This document shows, one piece after another, positions 15,758 through 24,437 of a DNA stretch of 45,375 bases; within the stretch, counting starts at the first letter, position 1, and each line of letters opens with the position of its first letter. This DNA is from an uncultured Eubacteriales bacterium. Its GTDB lineage: Bacteria; Bacillota; Clostridia; Oscillospirales; Oscillospiraceae. The notes beneath the pieces are model-generated. The model was not told the origin of the DNA. It did no database searches and saw only the letters and a list, made by a program, of their open reading frames with translations. The translations under genes and the position numbers were made by a program. The DNA lies in assembly GCA_949283375.1 (NCBI GenBank), contig CASDSM010000021.1:1-45375 (forward strand), written 5' to 3'.

Positions 15758-17587
15758 ATGAAAAAGTTTCTGAGCTTCCTGCTCGCACTGGCGATGATGC
15801 TCTCCCTGGCCGCCTGCGGCGGCAGTGGCGACGGCAGCAGCGACGGCGGCGCGGCGAACGACAGCACTGCGGCTGACAACCTCACCGAAGAGGCGATCAA
15901 CGAGGCCAGCGCCGGCGACACCGACAACGGCGACGGCAGCTACTACAACGAGGCCCTCGGCTACACCTACGGCACCACCTTCTATTCCGACGAGCCGGTG
16001 ACCTACACCATGCTCTTCAATGACAACGATGCCTATCCCATCCAGGATTCCTGGTCTGAGGACGGCGGCGTCTTTGCCGAGATCGCGGCGAAGACCAACG
16101 TCACCCTGCAGTTTGAGTCCGTCAACAACGCCAGCTACAGCGACCGCGTCTCCCTGCTGGTCTCCGGCGGCACCGCCCCCTACATCATCCCCAAGATCTA
16201 TGACGAGACTCCCTACGTCACCGGCGGCGGCATCGTGGCTGTGTCCGATTACGTCCAGTACATGCCCAACTTCACCAGCTTCTACAACGAGTACAACATG
16301 GAGGCGGACGTGAACGCCATCCTGCAGGACGATGGCAAGTTCTACCGTCTGCCCGGCATGAAGGAGACCTCCCTCCAGGACTACACCCTCCTCATCCGCA
16401 GCGACATCTTTGAGGCCGCCGGCTACAACGTCGCCGAGCTGGAAGAGACCTGGACCTGGGACGAGTTCGCCGACGTCCTGATCGGCGTGAAGGCCTATAT
16501 GGTCGAGCAGGGCATGTGCTCTGAGAGCGACTATATCTGGAGCGACCGCTGGTGCGGTGCGACTTCCGGCTACGGCACCGGCGGCTGCCTGCTCGGCCTG
16601 ATCTCCCGCAGCTATGGCATCTACACCACCTGGAGCACCACCGCGACCAACATGGGCGACCTCTACTTCAACTGGGAGACCGACCAGTTCGAGCTCTCCG
16701 CCACCACCCAGGCCTATCGCGACTACATGACCGTGGTGAAGAAGCTGGTGGACAACAAGATCCTCGACCCCGAGACCTGGACGCAGGAGGACTCCGCTGC
16801 GGACGCCGACTTCTACACCGGCAAGACCGCTCTGATCCTCACCAACCGTGCCACCACCACCTCCCAGGAGGAGGGCCTGGCCGCTCAGCTCGGCGAGGGC
16901 AACTTCTCCGTCTACCGCATCGTGATGCCGATGGGCACCGACTCTGAGGGCAACACCATCAGCTATCAGTCCGAGAACTCCCGTCTGGAGTGCGGCGTGT
17001 GCATCTCCGCCAACGCGCTCAACGAGCTCGGCGAGGACGAGTTCATCAAGATGATGCGCTTCGTCGACTGGCTGTGGTACTCCGACGAGGGCCTGACCCT
17101 CACCAAGTGGGGCGTCGAGGGCGAGACCTACACCGTGGACGAGAACGGCAACTACTCCCTGCTGCCCGAGTACTACTGCGGCGGCCTGTCCATCGCTCAG
17201 ACCTCTGAGGACCAGACCGACGTCCGCCTGAAGTACGGTTATGCCTGCGGCAACTTCATGTACGGCGGCACCGCTGAGCTGCTCACCTCCAACTTCTCCG
17301 AGGACCTGCGCGACTTCTATGACCGTCAGGCCGCCTACCGCACGCTGCGCCCGCTCGATCCCTCCATCGCCCTGAGCGAGATGGACAACGAGCAGTGCAA
17401 CCTCTGGGCTACCCCGCTCTTCAGCGAGATGAACACTTGGACGCTGCGCTTCGCGCAGGGCCAGCGCGACGTGACCGACGACGCCACCTGGAACGAGTAT
17501 GTCGCCTCCATCGAGGCCCAGAACGCCCAGAACGTGGTCGACATGTTCAACCAGTACTATCAGAACAGCAAGACTGCCGCGGAGTGA
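15758..17587 (+). CDS. Sugar ABC transporter substrate-binding lipoprotein, LplA type
   Basis: The protein has 609 residues. The signal peptide ends in lipobox L-A-A-C with C20 lipidated, followed by a Gly/Ser/Asp-rich linker to about residue 60. The extracellular solute-binding fold (family 1, LplA-like) starts at VTYTMLFNDNDAYPIQDSW and includes ITL-type TNVTLQFESV, aromatic-rich segments such as TWTWDEFADVL and a C-terminus ending in NQYYQNSKTAAE. The start is ATG 15758, because GGAGG lies eight bases ahead; upstream codons are leader. It is longer than most family members (about 500-560). It is predicted to capture xylan-derived acidic oligosaccharides at the cell surface for the permeases upstream. 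A strong hairpin follows its stop. Confidence 0.92.
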   Translation: MKKFLSFLLALAMMLSLAACGGSGDGSSDGGAANDSTAADNLTEEAINEASAGDTDNGDGSYYNEALGYTYGTTFYSDEPVTYTMLFNDNDAYPIQDSWSEDGGVFAEIAAKTNVTLQFESVNNASYSDRVSLLVSGGTAPYIIPKIYDETPYVTGGGIVAVSDYVQYMPNFTSFYNEYNMEADVNAILQDDGKFYRLPGMKETSLQDYTLLIRSDIFEAAGYNVAELEETWTWDEFADVLIGVKAYMVEQGMCSESDYIWSDRWCGATSGYGTGGCLLGLISRSYGIYTTWSTTATNMGDLYFNWETDQFELSATTQAYRDYMTVVKKLVDNKILDPETWTQEDSAADADFYTGKTALILTNRATTTSQEEGLAAQLGEGNFSVYRIVMPMGTDSEGNTISYQSENSRLECGVCISANALNELGEDEFIKMMRFVDWLWYSDEGLTLTKWGVEGETYTVDENGNYSLLPEYYCGGLSIAQTSEDQTDVRLKYGYACGNFMYGGTAELLTSNFSEDLRDFYDRQAAYRTLRPLDPSIALSEMDNEQCNLWATPLFSEMNTWTLRFAQGQRDVTDDATWNEYVASIEAQNAQNVVDMFNQYYQNSKTAAE

Positions 17588-17633
17588 TCCGCAGTCAGAC
17601 CCTTGACAACCGACTGACCGATAGGGCATGATA

Positions 17634-17667
17634 ATCGGGCGTGGATGCGCTTGCGTCCACGCCCGAT
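17634..17667 (+). other. Very strong hairpin after sugar-binding protein gene
   Basis: Arms at 17634-17648 and 17653-17667 form a 15-bp stem with one G-U pair and a GCTT tetraloop. There is no T tract. Weaker hairpins follow (GGACG-agg-CGTCC near 17739-17751 and a CCTCCC/GGGAGG pair near 17698-17724). It may stabilise the 3' end of the upstream message, or reduce read-through into the GH2 gene. Confidence 0.65.
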
Positions 17668-17794
17668 GCTTCCCCAGCGCTCGCCGCCGGAGGCGGGCCT
17701 CCCATCCCAAGCGGGAGGTCCGGCTCTGTCTGTGAGGACGAGGCGTCCGACAGGCAAACAACACCCGTGAAGGAACGACGGAGGAATCTGATCC

Positions 17795-20700
17795 ATGAAT
17801 CGGACACAACTGTTTCTGGATAATTGGCAGTTCTGGCACGACGGCAGCGGAGAGAGCGAGCTGCCCGCCCAGCCGGACTGGCAGGCGGTCACCCTGCCGC
17901 ACGACTGGCAGATCTGGCACGTCCGCGATCTCTATCAGGACGGGGCCGGCTGGTACCGCAAGCGCTTTTCCCTCACCCCCGCGCCCGGCGTCCGCTATAT
18001 GCTCTGTTTTGAGGGCGTCTATATGGACGCCGCCCTCTATGTCAACGGCACGCAGGCCTGGGAGTGGAAGTATGGCTACTCCTCCTTCCACTGCGATATC
18101 ACTGAATACCTGCGCAGCGGCGAGAACGAGCTTCTGGTCCGCTGTATGCTCTGGCACCCCAACTCCCGCTGGTATTCCGGCGCGGGCATCTACCGCGACG
18201 TCTGGCTCAGGGAGATGCCGGAGCGCCACCTCCTGCCCGACAGCCTCTATATCGCCCCGCGCGCCGGGGAGAACGGGCTGTGGCGCCTCCCCGTCCGGGC
18301 GGAGACCGGGTGCAGCGGGGCGGACGCGCATGGCTGGGAGGGGTACGCCGTCCGCTTCACCGTCTGCGATGCGGACGGGGCGGAGCTGGCGCGCGCCGAG
18401 GTCCCCTGCGCCGCGGCGGCGGCGGTCCCGGCGCGGGTGAGCGAGACCTATGCGCGCACCGAGCGGTCGATCTGCGCCTGGGAGGCCGAGCTCACCCTCG
18501 CCCGGCCCCGCCTCTGGGACCTGGACGACCCCTACCGCTACCGGGTGCGCGCCGCGCTGCTGCGGGACGGCCAGGAGACAGATGCACTCGAGAGCCCCTT
18601 TGGCTGCCGGACGGTGGAGCTCGACCCGCAGCGCGGCTTTCTCCTCAACGGGAGGCGGGTCACGCTGCACGGCGTCTGCCTGCACCACGACCTCGGCTGC
18701 CTGGGCGCGGCGTTCTCCGCCTCCGCCGCCGAGCGGCAGCTGAGGATCATGCGCGAGATGGGGGCCAACGCCGTGCGCACGGCGCACAATATGCCCGCCC
18801 CCGCCCTGATGGAGCTGGCCGACCGCTGCGGGATGCTGGTGGTGAGCGAGTCCTTTGACTGCTGGCGCACGCAGAAGACGCCGTACGACTACGCGCGCTT
18901 CTTTGACGGCTGGTACCGCCGCGACGTGGCCAGCTGGGTCCGCCGCGACCGCAATCACCCCAGCCTGATCCTCTGGAGCATCGGCAACGAGATCTATGAC
19001 ACCCACGCCTCCCCCGAGGGGGCGGAGACGATGCGCGCGCTGATGGACGAGGTGGCCCTCCACGACCCCTGGGGCAACGCCGCGCCCACCCTCGGCTCGA
19101 ACTACATGCCGTGGGAGAACACCCAGCGCTGTGCGGACGAGATCAAGGTGATCGGCTACAACTACGCCGAGCGCCTCTATGCCGCCCACCACGCCGCCCA
19201 CCCCGACTGGGTGATCTACGGCAGCGAGACCTCATCCATCGTCCAGAGCCGGGGGATCTATCACTTCCCCCTCGCCCAGTCCCTCTTGGTGGACGACGAC
19301 CTGCAATGCTCCAGCCTGGGCAACAGCGCGACAAGCTGGGGCGCGCGCTCCATCGACGACTGCCTGCGCGCCGACCGGGAGAACCCCTTCACCCTCGGGC
19401 AGTTTATCTGGAGCGGCTTTGACTACATCGGCGAGCCCACCCCCTACCACACGAAGAACAGCTACTTCGGCCAGGTGGACACGGCGGGCTTCCCCAAGGA
19501 CGCCTACTATGTCTATCAGGCGGCGTGGACGAGCTGGCGCAGCGCGCCCATGATCCACATCTTCCCCTACTGGGACTTCAACCCCGGCCAGCAGGTGGAC
19601 CTCTGCGTCTGCTCCAACGCCCCGGAGGTGGAGCTGTGGGTGAACGGGGTGAGCCTGGGCCGCCGCGCCCTCGCAGAGAGCCCCCTCTCCGCCTGGCAGG
19701 TGCGCTATCAGCCCGGCCGGGTCCACGCGGTCGCCTACGGCCCGGACGGGGCGGTGCTCGCCGAGGATGAGATCTGCTCGTTTGGGGACGCGGCCGCCCT
19801 CACCCTCGCCGCCGACCGGACTGTGCTGGAAGGGGACCGGCCCCTGGCCTTCCTCACCGTCGGCACGGTGGATGCCTGCGGCCATCCGGTGGAAAACGCA
19901 AACAATAAGGTGACGGTGCGCGTCACCGGACCGGGCCAGCTCATCGGCCTGGACAACGGAGACAGCGCCGACTTTGAGGAGTACAAGTGCGATGCCCGCC
20001 GCCTCTTCTCCGGCAAGCTGCTCGCCGTTGTGGCGGGGACCGGCGAGGCGGGGAATATCGAGGTGGAGGTCACCTCCCCCGGCCTCTATCCCGCCCGCTG
20101 CCATCTCCGCGCTGCCGTGCATCAGGGCGCGGCGGATGTCCGGCCGGTCGCGGCCGGCGTGCATTGCGACGAGGTCCCGGTGCGCAAGCTGGAGCTGACT
20201 GCCGCGCGCCAGACGCTGGACGTGGAGCACCCCTCTGTGGAGGTCTTCGCCCGCCGCTGCCCGCCGGAGGCTGCCGGGGGCGAGCTGGTCTGGCGGCTCA
20301 CCGACCAGCGGGGCGTGGACGTCTCCAATGCCGGGCTGGAGCTGCTCGGGACAGACGGCAGCCGGGTGCGCGTCACCGGCTATGGCGATGGCGAGGTGCG
20401 CGTGCGCTGCGCCATCCGCCAGGGCGCGGCCCTCGCCCCCATCTCCGTGCTGGAGCTGCAGGTGGAGGGGATGGGGAGCCGCTATCTGAATCCCTATCAG
20501 TTCCTCTCCGCCTCCCTCTACACGAGTTCCGGCGGCGAGGTGACCAACGGCAACGAGCGCGGTATCGCCACCTCCCGCACCGGCAGCACCTGGGTGGCCT
20601 ATGAGGAGCTGGACTTTGGCCGCGGCGGCGCGGACGAGGTGACCATGCCCATCTTCGAGCTGGAGGGCAGGCCGCTCAAGCTCACCTTCTGGCGCGGCAT

Positions 20701-21241
20701 TCCGCACGCCGGGGGGAGCGAGGTGGTCGGGGTGCGCACCTACCACAAGCCCGCCCGCTGGAACGTCTATCAGGAGGAGACCTTCCGCCTGGACCGGAAG
20801 CTCACCGGCGTGGAGACCTTCGCCGTCGAGCTGGAGTACAAGGCGCACATCAAGGGCTTCCAGTTCCGCCCGCTCAGCCGCGCCTGGGACCGCCTGCGCG
20901 CGGTGGACACCGACATGCTCTACGGCGACAGCTACGAGCGCCTGGACGACGCGATCGCCGCCATCGGCAACAATGTCTCCCTCGTCTTCCGGGAGATGGA
21001 CTTCGGCACGCGCGGTTTCTCCCGACTCACCGTCTGGGGGCGCACCGCGCTGGACCACAACACGATCCACCTCAGCTTCCAGAAGGACGGGAAGGAGGAG
21101 CGCCGGAGCGTGGAGTTCGCCTGCCAGGAGGAGTGGGGGCCGCAGACCTTCGACCTCGAGCCGGTCTACGGGATGCAGGAGGTCACCTTTATCTTCCTTC
21201 CGGGCAGCAACTTTGACTTTGAGAGTTTCCGGTTCCAGTGA
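17795..21241 (+). CDS. Large multi-domain GH2 glycoside hydrolase
   Basis: The product has 1148 residues with no signal peptide. Order: GH2 sugar-binding jelly roll (about 1-145; LPHDWQIW, GWYRKRFSL), immunoglobulin-like domain (about 145-275), TIM barrel (about 276-560), then several beta-rich domains. Acid/base is E399 in WSIGNEIYD and nucleophile is E478 in WVIYGSETSS. HGVCLHHDLGCLG is the usual barrel entry motif. The region after 600 resembles DUF4982 and immunoglobulin-like modules, and the last 250 residues look like a carbohydrate-binding beta-sandwich. GH2 covers beta-galactosidase, beta-glucuronidase, beta-mannosidase and others, and the specificity cannot be read. In this island it may remove side-chain galactose or a related sugar. 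GGAGG precedes the ATG. Confidence 0.88.
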   Translation: MNRTQLFLDNWQFWHDGSGESELPAQPDWQAVTLPHDWQIWHVRDLYQDGAGWYRKRFSLTPAPGVRYMLCFEGVYMDAALYVNGTQAWEWKYGYSSFHCDITEYLRSGENELLVRCMLWHPNSRWYSGAGIYRDVWLREMPERHLLPDSLYIAPRAGENGLWRLPVRAETGCSGADAHGWEGYAVRFTVCDADGAELARAEVPCAAAAAVPARVSETYARTERSICAWEAELTLARPRLWDLDDPYRYRVRAALLRDGQETDALESPFGCRTVELDPQRGFLLNGRRVTLHGVCLHHDLGCLGAAFSASAAERQLRIMREMGANAVRTAHNMPAPALMELADRCGMLVVSESFDCWRTQKTPYDYARFFDGWYRRDVASWVRRDRNHPSLILWSIGNEIYDTHASPEGAETMRALMDEVALHDPWGNAAPTLGSNYMPWENTQRCADEIKVIGYNYAERLYAAHHAAHPDWVIYGSETSSIVQSRGIYHFPLAQSLLVDDDLQCSSLGNSATSWGARSIDDCLRADRENPFTLGQFIWSGFDYIGEPTPYHTKNSYFGQVDTAGFPKDAYYVYQAAWTSWRSAPMIHIFPYWDFNPGQQVDLCVCSNAPEVELWVNGVSLGRRALAESPLSAWQVRYQPGRVHAVAYGPDGAVLAEDEICSFGDAAALTLAADRTVLEGDRPLAFLTVGTVDACGHPVENANNKVTVRVTGPGQLIGLDNGDSADFEEYKCDARRLFSGKLLAVVAGTGEAGNIEVEVTSPGLYPARCHLRAAVHQGAADVRPVAAGVHCDEVPVRKLELTAARQTLDVEHPSVEVFARRCPPEAAGGELVWRLTDQRGVDVSNAGLELLGTDGSRVRVTGYGDGEVRVRCAIRQGAALAPISVLELQVEGMGSRYLNPYQFLSASLYTSSGGEVTNGNERGIATSRTGSTWVAYEELDFGRGGADEVTMPIFELEGRPLKLTFWRGIPHAGGSEVVGVRTYHKPARWNVYQEETFRLDRKLTGVETFAVELEYKAHIKGFQFRPLSRAWDRLRAVDTDMLYGDSYERLDDAIAAIGNNVSLVFREMDFGTRGFSRLTVWGRTALDHNTIHLSFQKDGKEERRSVEFACQEEWGPQTFDLEPVYGMQEVTFIFLPGSNFDFESFRFQ

Positions 21242-21255
21242 GACGGGAGACAGAT

Positions 21256-22407
21256 ATGATTTACGCCGACCACGCGGCCACCGCGCCGCTGGACCCGGCC
21301 GCCCGCGCGGCGATGGAACCCTATCTCGCGCAGGAGTTCGGCAATCCCTCCGCCCTCTACCGCCACGGCCTGGCTGCCCGCCGCGCGGTGGAGCTGGCCC
21401 GGCAGCGGATCGCCGCCTGCCTCGGCTGCGCGCCGGAGGAGATCTATTTCACCTCCGGCGGGAGTGAGGGCAACAGCTGGGCGGTCTGGCACGCGGCCCG
21501 CGCCGCCCTGTCCGGGCAGGGAGGCGGCGTGCTCGCGGTGAGCGCCATCGAGCACCACTCTCTCCTGCGCGCCTGCGACTCCATGAAGGCCATCGGCTGC
21601 CGGACCCGGCTCCTGCGGCCGGACGGGCGGGGGGTGATCTCCCCGGAGGAGGCGGAGCGCGCCCTCGCGCACCATCCTGCCCTCCTCTCCGTCCAGTACG
21701 CGAACAACGAGGTGGGGGCGGTCCAGCCCATCCGGGCGATCGCCGCCCTCTGCCGCGCCCACGGCGTGCTCTTTCACACCGACGCGGTCCAGGCGGTGGG
21801 GCACATCCCCCTCTCGCTGGAGGGGGTGGACCTGCTGAGCGCCTCGGCGCACAAGTTCGGCGGTCCGAAGGGGGTGGGCTTCCTCTACGCGCGGCGCGGC
21901 GACCGCCCCGCCCCCCTCATCTCCGGCGGCGGGCAGGAGCGCGGCGCGCGCGGCGGCACCGAGCCGGTCTATGCCATTGTGGGCATGGCCGCGGCGCTGG
22001 AGGCGGCCTGCAAGCGCCGGGAGGCGTTGGCCGGACAGCTGCGGCGAATGGAGGCGGAGTTTCGCGCCGTGCTGCGCGCGGGCTGTCCGCAGGCGGTCTT
22101 CCGCGGCCCGGACGGGGCGGGGGAGAAGCTCCCCGGCCTCATCAGCGTCACCCTGCCCGGCGTGCGTGCGGAGGGGATGGTCTACCGGATGGACCTCGCG
22201 GGCGTCTGCCTCTCGGCGGGGGCCGCCTGCGACCAGCGGGGGAGGCGGGAGCCCTCCCACGTCCTCACCGCCCTCGGCCTCACGCCGGAGGAGGCGGAGT
22301 GTACCCTGCGCCTCTCCTTTGGCCCCGCGAACGCGCCGGAGGACGGGGCGGAGACCGCCCGGCGCCTGCTCGCCGCCCTGGCCGATACCCGGGGTCTGGC
22401 AGGATGA
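21256..22407 (+). CDS. Cysteine desulfurase-like class V aminotransferase (NifS/IscS type)
   Basis: The enzyme has 383 residues and a PLP fold type I. The N-terminal signature MIYADHAATAPLDP, the EHHSLL His, the NNEVGAVQPI segment, HTDAVQAVG and the PLP-lysine motif SASAHKFGGPKGVGF match NifS/IscS cysteine desulfurases, which move sulfur from cysteine to Fe-S or tRNA-thiolation pathways. A single Cys sits in LSAGAACDQ where SSGSACS is usual. The ATG at 21256 follows GGGAGA; an alternative GTG at 21238 would overlap the GH2 stop. Nothing else nearby concerns sulfur (no IscU, ThiI or MnmA), so its place inside a hemicellulose operon is odd. It may serve a different substrate. Confidence 0.82.
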   Translation: MIYADHAATAPLDPAARAAMEPYLAQEFGNPSALYRHGLAARRAVELARQRIAACLGCAPEEIYFTSGGSEGNSWAVWHAARAALSGQGGGVLAVSAIEHHSLLRACDSMKAIGCRTRLLRPDGRGVISPEEAERALAHHPALLSVQYANNEVGAVQPIRAIAALCRAHGVLFHTDAVQAVGHIPLSLEGVDLLSASAHKFGGPKGVGFLYARRGDRPAPLISGGGQERGARGGTEPVYAIVGMAAALEAACKRREALAGQLRRMEAEFRAVLRAGCPQAVFRGPDGAGEKLPGLISVTLPGVRAEGMVYRMDLAGVCLSAGAACDQRGRREPSHVLTALGLTPEEAECTLRLSFGPANAPEDGAETARRLLAALADTRGLAG

Positions 22408-22457
22408 CAGAACGATACCGATCAACCGACCATGCAGACAAGAAAGGTGGAACAGAG

Positions 22458-24437
22458 ATGCATTACACCAAGTGCTGGCTGGCCTATCCCGAGATCCAGG
22501 CGATGGGCGGCGCGCCGCTGCGCGTGCGCTGTGCGTTTGACGGCCCGGTGGCCGGACGGATGGAGCAGGAGCTGCGGCTGGGCCTCGGCTCGCTCTACGG
22601 CAAGGCGGTGGAGCCCGCCGCCGGCGACGGGGCGGACATCGTGATCTGCCGCGATGCGAGCGTTCACCCGGAGGGCTATCGCCTCCGCGTCTCCGGCGGA
22701 CGGGCGGAGATCTGCTCCGGCGGCGAGGCCGGGGCGCTCTACGGCGTGTTCGCCCTCCTGCGCCGGGCGCAGCTGGACGGCCTGGCCTGGGACGCGCTGG
22801 AGGCGGAGGAGTCCGCCGCGCCCTCCAACCCGCTGCGGATGCTCAACCACTGGGACAATCTGGAGGGGGACATCGAGCGCGGCTACTCCGGCCAGTCCTT
22901 CTTCTTCCGGGACAACGAGGTGCTGGTGGACGAGCGCACGGTGGACTATGCCCGGCTCGTGGCCTCCACCGGCCTCAACGGCGTGGTGCTCAACAACGTC
23001 AACGTGAAGGGCGCCGCCACCTGGCTCATCAGCCCGCGCTACTATGAGCCGCTGCGCCGTATCCAGGAGATCCTCGCCAGCTACGGCATCCGGATGTTCC
23101 TGTGCATCAACTTCGCCGCGCCGATGGAGCTGGGCGGGCTGGACAGCGCCGACCCCTGCGACGGGCGGGTGATCCGGTGGTGGCAGGAGAAGGCCCGCGA
23201 GGTGTGGGAGAACCTGCCCGGCCTCGGCGGCTTTGTGGTCAAGGCGGACTCGGAGGGCCGCCCCGGCCCCTTCACCTACGGGCGGACGCACAGCGACGGG
23301 GCGAACCTCCTCGCCGACGCCGTCGCGCCCTACGGCGGGGTGGTGATCTGGCGCTGCTTCGTTTACAACTGCCAGCAGGACTGGCGGGACACCAGGACCG
23401 ACCGCGCCCGCTCGGGCTATGACCACTTTATGCCGCTGGACGGGTCCTTCCGCGACAATGTGGTGCTGCAAATTAAAAACGGCCCCATGGACTTTCAGGT
23501 CCGGGAGCCGGTGAGTCCGCTCTTTGGCGGATTGAAGCATACGAATATGATGCTGGAGGTGCAGATCGCCCAGGAGTATACCGGCCAGCAGCGCCACGTC
23601 TGCTATCTGATCCCCTGGTTCCGCGAGGTGCTCGCGCAGGATATGTATTGCTGCGATGGCCCCTCCACTGTCGCCGACCTGGTCAGCGGCCGCAGCTATG
23701 GCAACACCCTCTGCGGCATGGCGGCGGTGGCCAACACGGGCGACGATGAGAACTGGACCGGCCACGACCTCGCGGCGGCCAACTTCTACGGCTTTGGCCG
23801 CCTGAGCTATCAGACCTCGCTGACCGGAGAGGAGATCGCCCGCGAGTGGGCGCGCCTCACCTTCGGCCGGGACGCGGAGGTGGAGGCGGTGATGCGGGAG
23901 ATCCTGATGGCCTCCTGGCCCGCCTATGAGAGCTACAACGCCCCCCTCGGCATCGGCTGGATGTGCAGCCCGAACCACCACTACGGCCCCAATGTGGACG
24001 GCTATGAGTATGACCGCTGGGGCACCTACCACCGAGCGGACTGCAGGGGCATCGGCGTGGACCGCACCAGCGCCGGCACCGGCTACTGCCAGCAGTACAA
24101 CAGCCCGTTGGCGGAGCAGTATGAGGACCTGGAGACCTGCCCGGATGAGCTGGTGCTCTTCTTCCATCATCTGCCCTACGACTATGTGCTCAAGAGCGGC
24201 AAGACGGTGCTCCAGCACATCTATGACACCCACTTCCACGGGGCGGAGGAGGCCGCGCGCTTCTATGACCTGGTGGAGTCGGTGAAGGACCGGCTGGAGC
24301 CGGAGACCTACTGCCGCCTGCATGAGCGCCTGGCCCACCAGCGTGAGCACGCCTGCGAGTGGCGCGATGTGATCAACACCTACTTCTACCGCAAGAGCGG
24401 CATCCCCGACGCCGAAGGACGGAAGATCTATCCCTGA
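22458..24437 (+). CDS. aguA: GH67 alpha-glucuronidase
   Basis: The protein has 659 residues with no signal peptide, matching intracellular GH67 alpha-glucuronidases. It has an N-terminal domain (about 1-125), a central barrel (about 126-450) and a C-terminal helical domain. Near-invariant stretches are LNHWDNLEGDIERGYSG, GFVVKADSEGRPGPFTYGRT (acid Glu266), YDHFMPLDGSFRDNV and LQIKNGPMDFQVREPVSPLF (base Asp/Glu region, E350). It removes 4-O-methylglucuronic acid from the terminal xylose of aldouronic acids. AAGGTGG precedes the ATG at 22458. It is the last gene of the plus-strand operon, and its stop overlaps the convergent AraC gene by ten bases. This gene is the best evidence that the island targets glucuronoxylan. 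Confidence 0.95.
   Translation: MHYTKCWLAYPEIQAMGGAPLRVRCAFDGPVAGRMEQELRLGLGSLYGKAVEPAAGDGADIVICRDASVHPEGYRLRVSGGRAEICSGGEAGALYGVFALLRRAQLDGLAWDALEAEESAAPSNPLRMLNHWDNLEGDIERGYSGQSFFFRDNEVLVDERTVDYARLVASTGLNGVVLNNVNVKGAATWLISPRYYEPLRRIQEILASYGIRMFLCINFAAPMELGGLDSADPCDGRVIRWWQEKAREVWENLPGLGGFVVKADSEGRPGPFTYGRTHSDGANLLADAVAPYGGVVIWRCFVYNCQQDWRDTRTDRARSGYDHFMPLDGSFRDNVVLQIKNGPMDFQVREPVSPLFGGLKHTNMMLEVQIAQEYTGQQRHVCYLIPWFREVLAQDMYCCDGPSTVADLVSGRSYGNTLCGMAAVANTGDDENWTGHDLAAANFYGFGRLSYQTSLTGEEIAREWARLTFGRDAEVEAVMREILMASWPAYESYNAPLGIGWMCSPNHHYGPNVDGYEYDRWGTYHRADCRGIGVDRTSAGTGYCQQYNSPLAEQYEDLETCPDELVLFFHHLPYDYVLKSGKTVLQHIYDTHFHGAEEAARFYDLVESVKDRLEPETYCRLHERLAHQREHACEWRDVINTYFYRKSGIPDAEGRKIYP

Noticed and set aside
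15755-19201. 1148-codon minus-strand open frame opposite the sugar-binding protein and GH2
   Set aside because: Val/Gly/His-rich shadow; spans two genuine genes and their intergenic hairpins.
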